Part shown: positions 15,067 to 22,406 of the stretch, piece by piece
Numbering within the stretch: position 1 is the stretch's first letter
Layout of the letters: each line of letters starts with the position of its first letter
Assembly: GCA_012840975.1 (NCBI GenBank)
Contig: DUVP01000033.1
Location: 1 to 32,371, forward strand
Direction: 5' to 3'
Source of the DNA: Mogibacterium sp.
GTDB lineage: Bacteria; Bacillota; Clostridia; Peptostreptococcales; Anaerovoracaceae
Length of the DNA stretch: 32,371 bases
The notes under the pieces: generated by a model
The model's database searches: none
What the model was told of the DNA's origin: nothing
Seen by the model: the letters and a program-made list of their open reading frames with translations, nothing else
Translations under genes and position numbers: made by a program

Positions 15067-16074
15067 ATGTCCTACAAAATTGGATCATTTAATGTAAGAA
15101 ATTTGTCATTTGTGGCAGGAGCAAGTCGTGATTTGGATACGATAGCAGATATCATCAAGGAGTTTGATATTATAGCTCTTCAAGAGGTATTAAGTGCAGG
15201 TAAAATACTGTGGGGGACGGATTCAGAAAAACCCTCCGTACAGGCAGAGTCTTACGAATATTCTCTGAAGAGTCGTCTGGGAAACAACTGGGATATGTGT
15301 TGGCTCGATCCTCAAGTGAAGGGAAAAGACTATGGGAATTTTAATGCTGATCAAAGAGGAGAAGGATACTCTTTCCTGTGGCGTAAAGATAAGTTTAAAT
15401 GTCCAGTGAATGCCTATGGTAAAGAAGTCAGACCGAGAATATATACACAATATAAAGTGGACAGATCAAATGGAGAAATGAGGCTTATCAGAGATCCGGG
15501 CTATGGAAGATTTCAACTTATAAATTTGCCAAATGTTGAGATACGCCTTATCACCACACATATAGTATATAAAAAGCCTAGTGAAGAAAATCTTTCAAAG
15601 GTAGTAGATTTCGGAGCATATATAATGAGAAGGAATGAATTTAATATTTTGGCACGTAGTATTTATACTTCAATAAGCGAAAACTATAACGATATAAGTT
15701 GTATCGTTCCTTACACCATTATACTTGGAGATTACAACTTGAATTTAGAAGAAAGCGGCGTCGGCTCCCCAAATGTTCCAGCTGTTATGGTGATAGATTC
15801 GCAGAAGAATATTGTGGAGACATCAGGAGTTTACGAGAATAAAGGTTTTTATAAAATATATACCAAGCAAGTAGATTTGACCACCATAAATAAGGACGCT
15901 GACAATTATGCTAGCAATTATGATCATTTCACATATGATGCTCGGACACGGGAAAATATCGTACGAGGGAAACCATATAGATTGGATGTAGTAGAAAAAG
16001 TCGGAGGACATAAGATGTATAAGGAAAAGGTATCTGACCATGTTCCGATAATGTTAGAAATTGATCTTAAATAA
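15067..16074 (+). CDS. Endonuclease/exonuclease/phosphatase (DNase I-fold) family protein
   Basis: 335 aa, cytoplasmic (no signal peptide). The metal-dependent phosphodiesterase core is complete: SFNVRN (Asn9), IIALQEV (Glu40, metal ligand), TTHIV (His165), GDYNL (Asp222, Asn224) and the terminal SDHVPI (Asp324, His325). NYDHF (Asp286-His287) adds another family position. This fold cleaves DNA, RNA, inositol phosphates or nucleotide conjugates; the substrate cannot be assigned. All catalytic positions are present, so it should be active. It follows the glycohydrolase by 11 bp, with AGGAG before the start, and precedes the 761-aa gene by 14 bp, so the three are co-expressed. In this context it may be the effector (nuclease) or a nucleotide-clearing enzyme. 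Confidence 0.88.
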   Translation: MSYKIGSFNVRNLSFVAGASRDLDTIADIIKEFDIIALQEVLSAGKILWGTDSEKPSVQAESYEYSLKSRLGNNWDMCWLDPQVKGKDYGNFNADQRGEGYSFLWRKDKFKCPVNAYGKEVRPRIYTQYKVDRSNGEMRLIRDPGYGRFQLINLPNVEIRLITTHIVYKKPSEENLSKVVDFGAYIMRRNEFNILARSIYTSISENYNDISCIVPYTIILGDYNLNLEESGVGSPNVPAVMVIDSQKNIVETSGVYENKGFYKIYTKQVDLTTINKDADNYASNYDHFTYDARTRENIVRGKPYRLDVVEKVGGHKMYKEKVSDHVPIMLEIDLK

Positions 16075-16088
16075 GGAGGATAACGAAA

Positions 16089-18374
16089 ATGAAAGATAAT
16101 ACGCATGAAATGCAGGAACAGTTAAAAGCTGCTTATGCTTTAAATATGTGTACTGTTTCGGTGTCTCAGATTGTAGATTACAACGATGAGTATATCCTGG
16201 AGCAGGAGTATGAAGCAATTTTAAATAACTTGAATTTGGAGCAAATACCAAAGGATGAAGCCTTATTAAATATTCTTGTAAAGCTTCTGAATGTAATTAC
16301 ATTCTTCAGGATTGATAAGGTAAAGAGAGCACAGATAGAAAAGAAGTATCAGCGAACTATGAAGAATGCTATATGGTCAGCGGTTCCGAATATTGGTGTA
16401 ATTGTTGCCGGCGAGCCACTTACTGTCGTTTTATCTCTTGCCACGCAGGTAGGGATTGGATACATGAATTATCGCAGAACTAAGGCAAATGCTTTAGCTG
16501 ATAAAGAGGATTCTGAGATTGAGCTGAGAATTACCGCAATGGAGCAATTTAACGCCCTGCGTCGTGAATTATTTACAACAGCATGGAGACTTGCTGATGA
16601 GTATAAATTCCCTGACAGATATCGCTTAACGGAGCGCCAGATAACACAATATAATGAAATCCTTATGGATACTGATGAAATCAGGAAATATGAGCGTTTG
16701 ACGGCTGTTCAGGATAAATTTGAGGCTTATCTGCCGTTCTGGTATTTTATAGGACATTCTGCAAAATATATATCTGAAGATCAAACCAACGGAATTGATT
16801 CTGAAACACGAAATTATTACAGAGATCAGGCAAAGAAGCATTTTGAGAAATTTGATGGCTTGAATTCTTTCAATATTCTCAGAGAAGATGAATTAACAGC
16901 TTCCTTTGCACTTGAATATATAGATTTGCTTCTTCTGGAAGAAAAACCGGATAAGGAAAAAATTGCTGATCTCATCAAAACTGCAGTAAAAATGGCAGGC
17001 AATGCAAATGATATTCTCGAATTGTGTGCCATTTCTTATTTAAAAATTGGACAGACAGAAGAGGCAGAAAAAATACTAAGAATACTCGTAAACGAAGATT
17101 ACAATACCGCTACCAATGCAAAGCTATTAAGTCGTATCTATGTGAGCCAATATCTTGAGGATACAAACTTTCTTGCAAAGGCACAGTATGACATTCTTGC
17201 TTCGAGAGTAACATCTGCATGGCTGTTCCCAATGCCGGATTATATAAATAGTAACCGTCTTCTTCAGGATAAGGAATTGCGAAATCAATATCTTTCCGAT
17301 CAGAGATTTGATCTCCAAAAGGAATATAGAGAGGTTATCAATCAATTTATCGAAAAGTATATAATTTTGTTCAATAGGATTATACCTGTTCCTGATAAAA
17401 ATGCACCAAGTGAATACTTCCGAAATACAGAGTCTTCTATAAGAAAAAGACGTCAGGATGTATATGATGCATTGCAAAGTGATGCAAGAAATGAGTATCA
17501 AAGGTCAATTCGTGAGTCAGGTTACAGATTTAGGTATGTGGAATTGATAAATGAGATGCTTCGGGCACTCGATACATTGAGGCTATTCCGTGAGAATGAT
17601 TTAAAGGAAGATATGATTCAACTTATACGGGATAATCTTGGAGAAGCAAGTGGCAATCTGAAAGAAATACAGGAAAAACTCAATCATGATGATTTTTCAA
17701 TAATGGATTATGAAAAAATTCAAAAGAGCTTTTCATTCCAAAGGCTGACCAAGGAGTTCTTTGATAAGCTCACGGAAAGCATTATGGACGAAATAGAAAA
17801 AGCTGAATCCCTGGATATTCTTGATGATATTGACCTGGATTTAGCAACATTTTGTATGGAACAAAGTATTGAAGAGAGGAATCTCAATGCTAACATAAAA
17901 ATTAATAGCTCTGAAACTGACGATGAAAATGATTATATTTCTCAGGATATTTTGGGTGAAGATGAACAGGATGAACGTTTCAATAGAAGAAGTTTTGAAA
18001 AAATGCTTACGACTGTAAAAGAGGCTTCTGATTCTATTATAGAGGATAGCGAAAAAGCAGAAATTTTGATTCGTGGAAGCCAAGAATTTGAACTTTATTT
18101 CAAAAATGTCAAGCTTAAAGGAGATGCTTTCAAATCAAAAACATTAGCAGTCATTGATGACAAAACGCGTACAGATTTGGATCTGTTTATTACAAGTGAT
18201 GGCATTGTACCGGTAAAGCGTAGCAAGGTGGATAAACTTCGTGAATTTGATAAACTCGAATATCAGGGAAAGAGCATAAAACTTGGGTGGCCGGAAGAAT
18301 ATTCAAATCGTGCGGTAAATGTTGGAAATTTGTATAATCTGTTAGAGAGACTTGGAAAAATTAGAAAAATATAA
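16089..18374 (+). CDS. Large uncharacterised protein, last gene of the WYL operon
   Basis: 761 aa, not recognised. The N-terminal 90 residues are helical and polar. Residues 94-128 (NAIWSAVPNIGVIVAGEPLT then VVLSLATQVGIGYMNYRR) form a hydrophobic, glycine-spaced stretch that could insert in a membrane or pack as a hairpin. A long helical region follows, with a TPR-like part (about 280-350; SYLKIGQTEEAEKILRILVN) and charged helices up to about 600. An acidic linker (about 610-640) precedes a C-terminal globular domain (about 665-761) that contains DKTRTDLDLFITSDGIVPVK and LGWPEEYSNRAVNVGNLYNL. There is no nuclease, NTPase or protease motif I can see. The ribosome site AAGGAGG is strong. A bidirectional terminator at 18430 closes the operon. 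Possibly the sensor or membrane effector of the system. Confidence 0.85.
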   Translation: MKDNTHEMQEQLKAAYALNMCTVSVSQIVDYNDEYILEQEYEAILNNLNLEQIPKDEALLNILVKLLNVITFFRIDKVKRAQIEKKYQRTMKNAIWSAVPNIGVIVAGEPLTVVLSLATQVGIGYMNYRRTKANALADKEDSEIELRITAMEQFNALRRELFTTAWRLADEYKFPDRYRLTERQITQYNEILMDTDEIRKYERLTAVQDKFEAYLPFWYFIGHSAKYISEDQTNGIDSETRNYYRDQAKKHFEKFDGLNSFNILREDELTASFALEYIDLLLLEEKPDKEKIADLIKTAVKMAGNANDILELCAISYLKIGQTEEAEKILRILVNEDYNTATNAKLLSRIYVSQYLEDTNFLAKAQYDILASRVTSAWLFPMPDYINSNRLLQDKELRNQYLSDQRFDLQKEYREVINQFIEKYIILFNRIIPVPDKNAPSEYFRNTESSIRKRRQDVYDALQSDARNEYQRSIRESGYRFRYVELINEMLRALDTLRLFRENDLKEDMIQLIRDNLGEASGNLKEIQEKLNHDDFSIMDYEKIQKSFSFQRLTKEFFDKLTESIMDEIEKAESLDILDDIDLDLATFCMEQSIEERNLNANIKINSSETDDENDYISQDILGEDEQDERFNRRSFEKMLTTVKEASDSIIEDSEKAEILIRGSQEFELYFKNVKLKGDAFKSKTLAVIDDKTRTDLDLFITSDGIVPVKRSKVDKLREFDKLEYQGKSIKLGWPEEYSNRAVNVGNLYNLLERLGKIRKI

Positions 18375-18429
18375 GAAGTTAATTGCAATATTTGAATAGA
18401 TTTAGGTAAATATATACAATATTAAAAGA

Positions 18430-18459
18430 AATGGTCTTCTCAAAGCTGAGAAGACCATT
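18430..18459. terminator. Bidirectional terminator between convergent genes
   Basis: AATGGTCTTCTC (18430-18441) and GAGAAGACCATT (18448-18459) form a perfect 12-bp stem. It lies between the end of the 761-aa gene and the end of the nitroreductase gene, so it can stop both transcripts. Confidence 0.8.
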
Positions 18460-18465
18460 CGATTA

Positions 18466-19041
18466 TCAATTAATAATAACATCCTCCAGTTTGCGCTTTG
18501 GTACGTAGTGAACACCGTCTTCGCGATAGTAGGCAAAAGGATCTCCTTCGTCGATTTCTTTCATGCGGATATCTTCGCAGGATTCACCGATAGCGATTAC
18601 AAGCTGTATAAAGTATCTGTCACCCAGACCGAGAGCAGCATTGAGTTCCGATTCTTTATAGTTGCCGATCATGCACCCCGCAAGACCCATTTCCGTTGCA
18701 CGAAGTGTGATAGTTTGTGCAGCAATTCCTACATCGATAAGATATTTGCTGTTGTCTTTGCATAGTTCGTGGTCAAGGCAAATAACAATATATGCGGCAG
18801 GCTCTTCTCCCGGGAAAGGCAATCCCAACTCTTTAAGATGAGCACCGAGTTTAGTCAGGCTCTTTACAGTCGCTACCTGTTCATCTTCATATACAAGATA
18901 GTATTTAAGCGGCTGCAAATTTACACCTGAAGCGGATTGACGGGCAAGGTCGACCATATCTTTCAGTTCGTCTTCTGTTACTTTTCTCTCTTTGTTATAA
19001 CCTCTGCACGAGCGATTTTTAATTACAAGATTTTTTAACAT
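18466..19041 (-). CDS. Nitroreductase-family flavoprotein
   Basis: 191 aa, cytoplasmic FMN-binding oxidoreductase. Signatures are NRSCRGYNKERKVTEDEL at the N-terminus (Arg and Ser contacts to FMN phosphate), ARQSASGVNLQPLKYYLV (the SAxNxQP FMN loop), DVGIAAQTITLRATEMGLAGC in the middle, and LVIAIGES near the end. The family reduces nitro groups, quinones or enones with NAD(P)H; the physiological substrate is unknown. The gene is transcribed alone on the minus strand; an AAGGAG site precedes its ATG at 19041. It is the only intact minus-strand gene in the window. Confidence 0.9.
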   Translation of the reverse strand: MLKNLVIKNRSCRGYNKERKVTEDELKDMVDLARQSASGVNLQPLKYYLVYEDEQVATVKSLTKLGAHLKELGLPFPGEEPAAYIVICLDHELCKDNSKYLIDVGIAAQTITLRATEMGLAGCMIGNYKESELNAALGLGDRYFIQLVIAIGESCEDIRMKEIDEGDPFAYYREDGVHYVPKRKLEDVIIN

Positions 19042-19344
19042 GATTCAAATCTCCTTAAACTTTTGCATAAGAAAAACCATCAGAATATTGAGCAAAACTC
19101 AAAATGAATTAAATAAAATTTGTTGAAAAAAGATATCATTTTGATTGACTTACAATATCAATATAGGTTATTAACAGCGTTCAAGTCAAATGAAAAAAAG
19201 TTATTTAACTCACTAAAAATTCTGTTGTGAAACTTTCAGAATTCAATCAAGAAAAAGCATTGCATGTGTGGTATAAAGAAGTTAAGCAGACGTGTTTTCT
19301 GCTTGGTTACGGCTATTTCTCTAAATATAGAAGGAGGTAAAAAA
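19042..19344. promoter_or_regulatory. Divergent intergenic region
   Basis: About 300 bp between the divergent nitroreductase and cyclodeaminase genes. It is AT-rich and must hold both promoters, but I cannot pick a convincing pair of boxes. A hairpin AAGCAGA (19284-19290)/TCTGCTT (19298-19304) lies in the leader of the cyclodeaminase gene, and an ATTCTG/CAGAAT dyad lies near 19219-19245. Confidence 0.4.
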
Positions 19345-20397
19345 ATGTATAAGGCAACCCAAAGTCAGTTCGAAGCTTTTGAGAAACAACACGAGTATTT
19401 CAAGACAAAACTTAACCTGGGTAAAGAGGTGCTTTGGCTTACCAAGGAAGAGTGCATTCAGTGCGGACCGACGATTGAAGAAACTCTGGAGATCGTCAAG
19501 AAAACCATGATCGAGCACGGAAAAAATGAATATGAGATGCCTGCCAAAGTCGGTATCCATCCATATGACGATGTTTTCTTCCATGCGATGCCTGCTTATG
19601 TACCGGGAAGCATTGCTGCCGGTATTAAGTGGATTGAGTGTTATCCGAGAAATCCGGTACAATATAACCTCCCACAAACTACCGGACTTCAAATTATGAA
19701 TGATATTCCGACCGGCGTTCCTGTTGCTATCATGGACTGCACATGGCTTACCGCTATGAGAACACCTGCAGTCACATCGCTGGCAGCAGAGGCTCTGCAC
19801 CCTGACGCTGAATATTTCGGTATGTTCGGATGCGGTGTTCAGGGGCGTGAGCATGTGAGATATATTGTAAAGACCTTGAAGAAGCTCAAAAAAATATATG
19901 TAAGCGATGTACGTGAGGAAGTGGCGGATAAGCTGATTGCAGACATCATGCCGGAGATCGGAATTGAAATTGTCAAAGGTACACCTCAGGAAATCGCGAA
20001 AAAATGTGATGTGATGAGCTCGGCAACAATTATCCTCAGAGAACCTCTTGGTGTTGTAAAGGACGAATGGATCAGCCCGGGTCAGACGATTATTCCTTGT
20101 GACATGAATACATTCTTTGACCTTAAAGCGCAGTACAGAGCGGACAAGTACATTGTCGACAGTATTGATGAGCATCAGCTGTTTGCTGATATGGGGTACT
20201 TCCCTGCAGATAAGGGCTTGCCGAAAGTATATGCTCAGACAGGCGAAATTCTCGGAGGTCTCAAGCCGGGCAGAGAATCCAAAGATGAATTGATTGTGTG
20301 CAGTAATATCGGAATTTCCGTCAATGACATTGCCATGGGACAGGCGATTCTCTCCAATGCACTGGAGAAAGGTGTCGGTAAGATGCTGCCGCTGTAA
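19345..20397 (+). CDS. Ornithine cyclodeaminase/mu-crystallin family protein
   Basis: 350 aa. The N-terminal dimerisation and substrate region has MPAKVGIHP and GIKWIECYPRNP (substrate-binding Lys). A Rossmann fold follows, with MFGCGVQGREHVRYI (about residues 168-182) binding NAD(P). MDCTWLTAMRTPAVTSLAAEAL is the family's interdomain signature. Members convert ornithine to proline with ammonia release, or act as ketimine reductases or amino-acid dehydrogenases. In an amino-acid fermenter, supplying proline or recycling imines is plausible, but the exact reaction is not determined. I chose the ATG at 19345, which has AGAAGGAGG 8 bp upstream; the in-frame ATG at 19264 would add a 27-residue stretch without family character. 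A terminator follows at 20444. Confidence 0.88.
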   Translation: MYKATQSQFEAFEKQHEYFKTKLNLGKEVLWLTKEECIQCGPTIEETLEIVKKTMIEHGKNEYEMPAKVGIHPYDDVFFHAMPAYVPGSIAAGIKWIECYPRNPVQYNLPQTTGLQIMNDIPTGVPVAIMDCTWLTAMRTPAVTSLAAEALHPDAEYFGMFGCGVQGREHVRYIVKTLKKLKKIYVSDVREEVADKLIADIMPEIGIEIVKGTPQEIAKKCDVMSSATIILREPLGVVKDEWISPGQTIIPCDMNTFFDLKAQYRADKYIVDSIDEHQLFADMGYFPADKGLPKVYAQTGEILGGLKPGRESKDELIVCSNIGISVNDIAMGQAILSNALEKGVGKMLPL

Positions 20398-20443
20398 TAC
20401 AAAAATCACAGTAAGAAAAACAAAGCAAATATAGTTAAGCTTG

Positions 20444-20477
20444 AAAAAGAACCGGTCTGCGAATCGGTTCTTTTTTT
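20444..20477 (+). terminator. Rho-independent terminator after the cyclodeaminase gene
   Basis: AAAAAGAACCG (20444-20454) pairs with CGGTTCTTTTT (20465-20475) and continues into a seven-T run. Confidence 0.9.
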
Positions 20478-20512
20478 GGAGGATAATTCAAAACTCAATA
20501 GAGTTTTCCTCC
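20478..20512 (+). other. Hairpin immediately after the terminator
   Basis: GGAGG (20478-20482) pairs with CCTCC (20508-20512), and inside it AAAACTC (20490-20496) pairs with GAGTTTT (20501-20507). It may be a second pause or processing stem, or part of the leader of the YgjV-like gene. Role unknown. Confidence 0.45.
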
Positions 20513-20597
20513 TAAATGTATTGAAACTTGATACTAAATGGAGAAAAATGGCTCTTTGGCTGTATAAACTCCTATATAAATGGTATATTTGTCCAAT

Positions 20598-21125
20598 ATG
20601 GACATTAAAAATCTTTTGATACAGGCCATCGGCTTCATAGGGACATTTTTCTTCTTTATGTCATTTCAATGCAAGACAAACAAGAACCTTTTTAGGGTGC
20701 AGTTTTTGTCATACCTTTTCTATACTACACATTTTATTCTTTTAGGTGCAATCACAGGAGGTCTGAGCTATATCTTAAATATGCTGAGATCCTTTTTTCT
20801 TGGAAGCGACTGGGAGTTCGGGAAAAGCGATAAGATGTGCTTTATCCTCTGCTCTTTGCAGATAGTGGCAATGGCTTTTACCTGGGCAGGCTGGATCTCT
20901 CTTTTGCCGGTAATCGCAAATATAGCTTCAACGGTCGCAGGATATACGCATAATGGAAGAAAAATACGAATCGCCGGTATGTTTATAAATTCTCCGCTCT
21001 GGATCATATATGCCGTTCTGGTCGGATCCTGGGCCGCTATTGCTGATGAAGTCATAAGCGAAATTTCGATGATAGTATCGATTATAAGATACGGATGGAA
21101 AAACCTGGATAAAGTAGAGAAATGA
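20598..21125 (+). CDS. YgjV-like inner-membrane protein
   Basis: About 175 aa with five or six membrane segments and the pattern of the Imp-YgjV family: an opening helix QAIGFIGTFFFFMSFQCK, then NKNLFRVQFLSYLFYTTHF, a Gly-Gly turn with a short loop, LLPVIANIASTVAGYTHNGRKIR, and SPLWIIYAVLVGSW. Function of the family is unknown; its topology recalls small transporters. Neither candidate start (20580 or 20598) has a good ribosome site. I prefer 20598 because family members begin about ten residues before the GFIG helix. The stop overlaps the next start (ATGA), so it is translated together with the thioredoxin-like protein. Confidence 0.82.
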   Translation: MDIKNLLIQAIGFIGTFFFFMSFQCKTNKNLFRVQFLSYLFYTTHFILLGAITGGLSYILNMLRSFFLGSDWEFGKSDKMCFILCSLQIVAMAFTWAGWISLLPVIANIASTVAGYTHNGRKIRIAGMFINSPLWIIYAVLVGSWAAIADEVISEISMIVSIIRYGWKNLDKVEK

Positions 21126-21460
21126 AACATATGCAGCAAAAAACCGTAAAAATAACAAAATTTAGTCAATTAAATAACGAACTGAAAAACAATATTGCTG
21201 TTGTTCTGTTTTTCTCTTCATCCGATTGCAGTGTGTGTAATGCTGATTTGCCAAGGGTGGAAATTTTAGCTAAGGAGTTGATTCTTCCCTTGATTCACAT
21301 CGCTGCCGATAAAGCTCCGGAAATACGCGGACAACTTGGAATTTTTGCTGTTCCGACGGTTTTGCTGTATTTGAATGAGAGGGAATATCACAGGCAATCC
21401 GTATTTATAGATTTTCGTGAATTAAGAAAAAGAATGGAAGAAATAACCTGCCGATATTGA
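21122..21460 (+). CDS. Thioredoxin-like protein with a CSVC active site
   Basis: 112 aa, one thioredoxin fold. The redox motif is DCSVC in SSSDCSVCNADLPRVE (about residues 34-40), in place of the classical WCGPC. The cis-Pro loop is FAVPTVLLY. It should exchange disulfides in the cytoplasm (no signal peptide), or act close to the membrane if it partners the YgjV-like protein it overlaps by 4 bp. Translation may begin at 21122 or at the ATG three codons later. It is distinct from the glycine-reductase thioredoxin at 26783, which has CVPC. The next about 190 bp, before the riboswitch, are AT-rich with no gene. Confidence 0.82.
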   Translation: MKHMQQKTVKITKFSQLNNELKNNIAVVLFFSSSDCSVCNADLPRVEILAKELILPLIHIAADKAPEIRGQLGIFAVPTVLLYLNEREYHRQSVFIDFRELRKRMEEITCRY

Positions 21461-21654
21461 TAAATGTTTTGAAAAACGCTCAAACTATACTTAAAAAGTT
21501 ATTTAACAAATTTAATAGATTTCATCAATACGTGAAAACTGTGTTATAAAAAAAACACATAAAAATACACGATATATGTTGAAAAAAACAATATAAACTG
21601 GTAAATTTTAAGAAGATAAACAAAATTCGTACAATATCGAATATTAGGGTTAGA

Positions 21655-21814
21655 ATCCTTCCGAGAGAGAACGAGTTAGAGATTGTATTTGTAAAGGCGT
21701 ACGGTTTCAAAACAAATGTCTTTAAGATACGGTTGAAGAGTCGCTGAAGAGGCAAACCCCTTGAGATTAGCAATTCAAGGAACGAAACTTTCAAGCAAAA
21801 GGATCGGAGAGGAT
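21655..21814 (+). ncRNA. Glycine riboswitch aptamer (singlet)
   Basis: P1 is formed by ATCCTTCCGA (21655-21664) with TCGGAGAGGAT (21804-21814), one bulged A. The GAGAGA segment follows P1. The conserved core GCTGAAGAGGCAAA (21743-21756) leads into a perfect hairpin CCTTGA/TCAAGG (21759-21764/21775-21780). Then comes the highly conserved GAAACTTTCAAGCAAAAGGA (21784-21803), the family consensus with small changes. Only one full aptamer is visible; the following about 30 bases could form the short ghost stem seen with singlets. A terminator hairpin sits 35 bp downstream, so glycine binding probably controls read-through into grdX and the whole grd operon. A promoter is expected in about 21560-21640; TTGAAA at 21579 is a weak candidate. 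Confidence 0.88.
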
Positions 21815-21848
21815 ACCTATTTCTGAATCATGGAGGTTGATGAGACAG

Positions 21849-21893
21849 AGAGAATGCTGTTCATATTTATTGTGTGAGGCATTCTCTTTTTTT
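21849..21893 (+). terminator. Riboswitch expression-platform terminator
   Basis: AGAGAATGC (21849-21857) pairs perfectly with GCATTCTCT (21879-21887), followed by T7 and ATATATA. It lies between the glycine aptamer and grdX, the normal place for a transcriptional switch. Confidence 0.88.
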
Positions 21894-21911
21894 ATATATA
21901 GGAGACCGGCT

Positions 21912-22307
21912 TTGGACTATTACATCTTAACTAATAATAAACTTGTACTTGAGACCTACAGCAAGACACATAACGTACGCTTTGTCGAATGCGGATTAAA
22001 AGAAATCCTTTCCACTGCCGGAAAGTTTATAGAAGATGGCGATATTTTACTGACACATCCTATGTACGGAAGTGTTAAACCTAATGAGACTCCGTATAGA
22101 TCGATGTTGTTGCAACCGGCCGGCAGGAATCCGGGATCGGGATTTCCTCCTATAGATTTTGAGTCTGCCAGACTCGTTCAGTCAGCAATCGAAGCGACAG
22201 AAAAATTTTTGTTTAAGAAAGAATTCACAGATCCCCAACTGATAGATGACTTGCAGGTTGTCGACCTGAGTCTTCTCAGTAGTGCGATTGCTTCGGCTGA
22301 TATGTAA
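21912..22307 (+). CDS. grdX: GrdX, glycine reductase operon protein
   Basis: 131 aa with TTG start. The typical features are DYYILTNNKLVLETY at the N-terminus, VRFVECGLKEIL, and the signature ILLTHPMYGSVKPNETPYRSM. GrdX is found only at the head of grd operons; its function is not established. The open frame extends back to an ATG at 21837, but that region is the riboswitch terminator. TTG at 21912, with TAGGAGA 8-9 bp upstream, gives the length and N-terminus of the family. An intercistronic hairpin (TTCGGA/TCCGAA, 22324-22362) separates it from grdE. Expression should depend on the glycine riboswitch. Confidence 0.88.
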   Translation: MDYYILTNNKLVLETYSKTHNVRFVECGLKEILSTAGKFIEDGDILLTHPMYGSVKPNETPYRSMLLQPAGRNPGSGFPPIDFESARLVQSAIEATEKFLFKKEFTDPQLIDDLQVVDLSLLSSAIASADM

Positions 22308-22406
22308 TTCTTCTTAATATATATTCGGAATATGCTCCCCTCATACATGTAGTGGGTCCGAAAGAAATAATTATATTTATATAACCCCGAAAGGAGGCGA
22401 TTAAAA

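Noticed and set aside
18430-18459. GGTCTTCT hairpin as another ISL3-type end
   Set aside because: It resembles the element-end hairpin in a few bases, but there is no GGCTCTATAAC box next to it and it sits exactly between convergent genes.
19321-20409. Long antisense open frame (362 codons) opposite the cyclodeaminase
   Set aside because: Shadow of the sense gene, with low-complexity Cys/His/Arg-rich composition and no recognisable domain.
21645-21665. GGTTAGAATCC-like string as a tRNA T-arm
   Set aside because: No acceptor stem, anticodon arm or CCA context; it belongs to the riboswitch P1 region.
21837-21911. ATG at 21837 as the grdX start
   Set aside because: This region is the riboswitch terminator; the translated 25 residues have no family match and the TTG at 21912 has a proper ribosome site.
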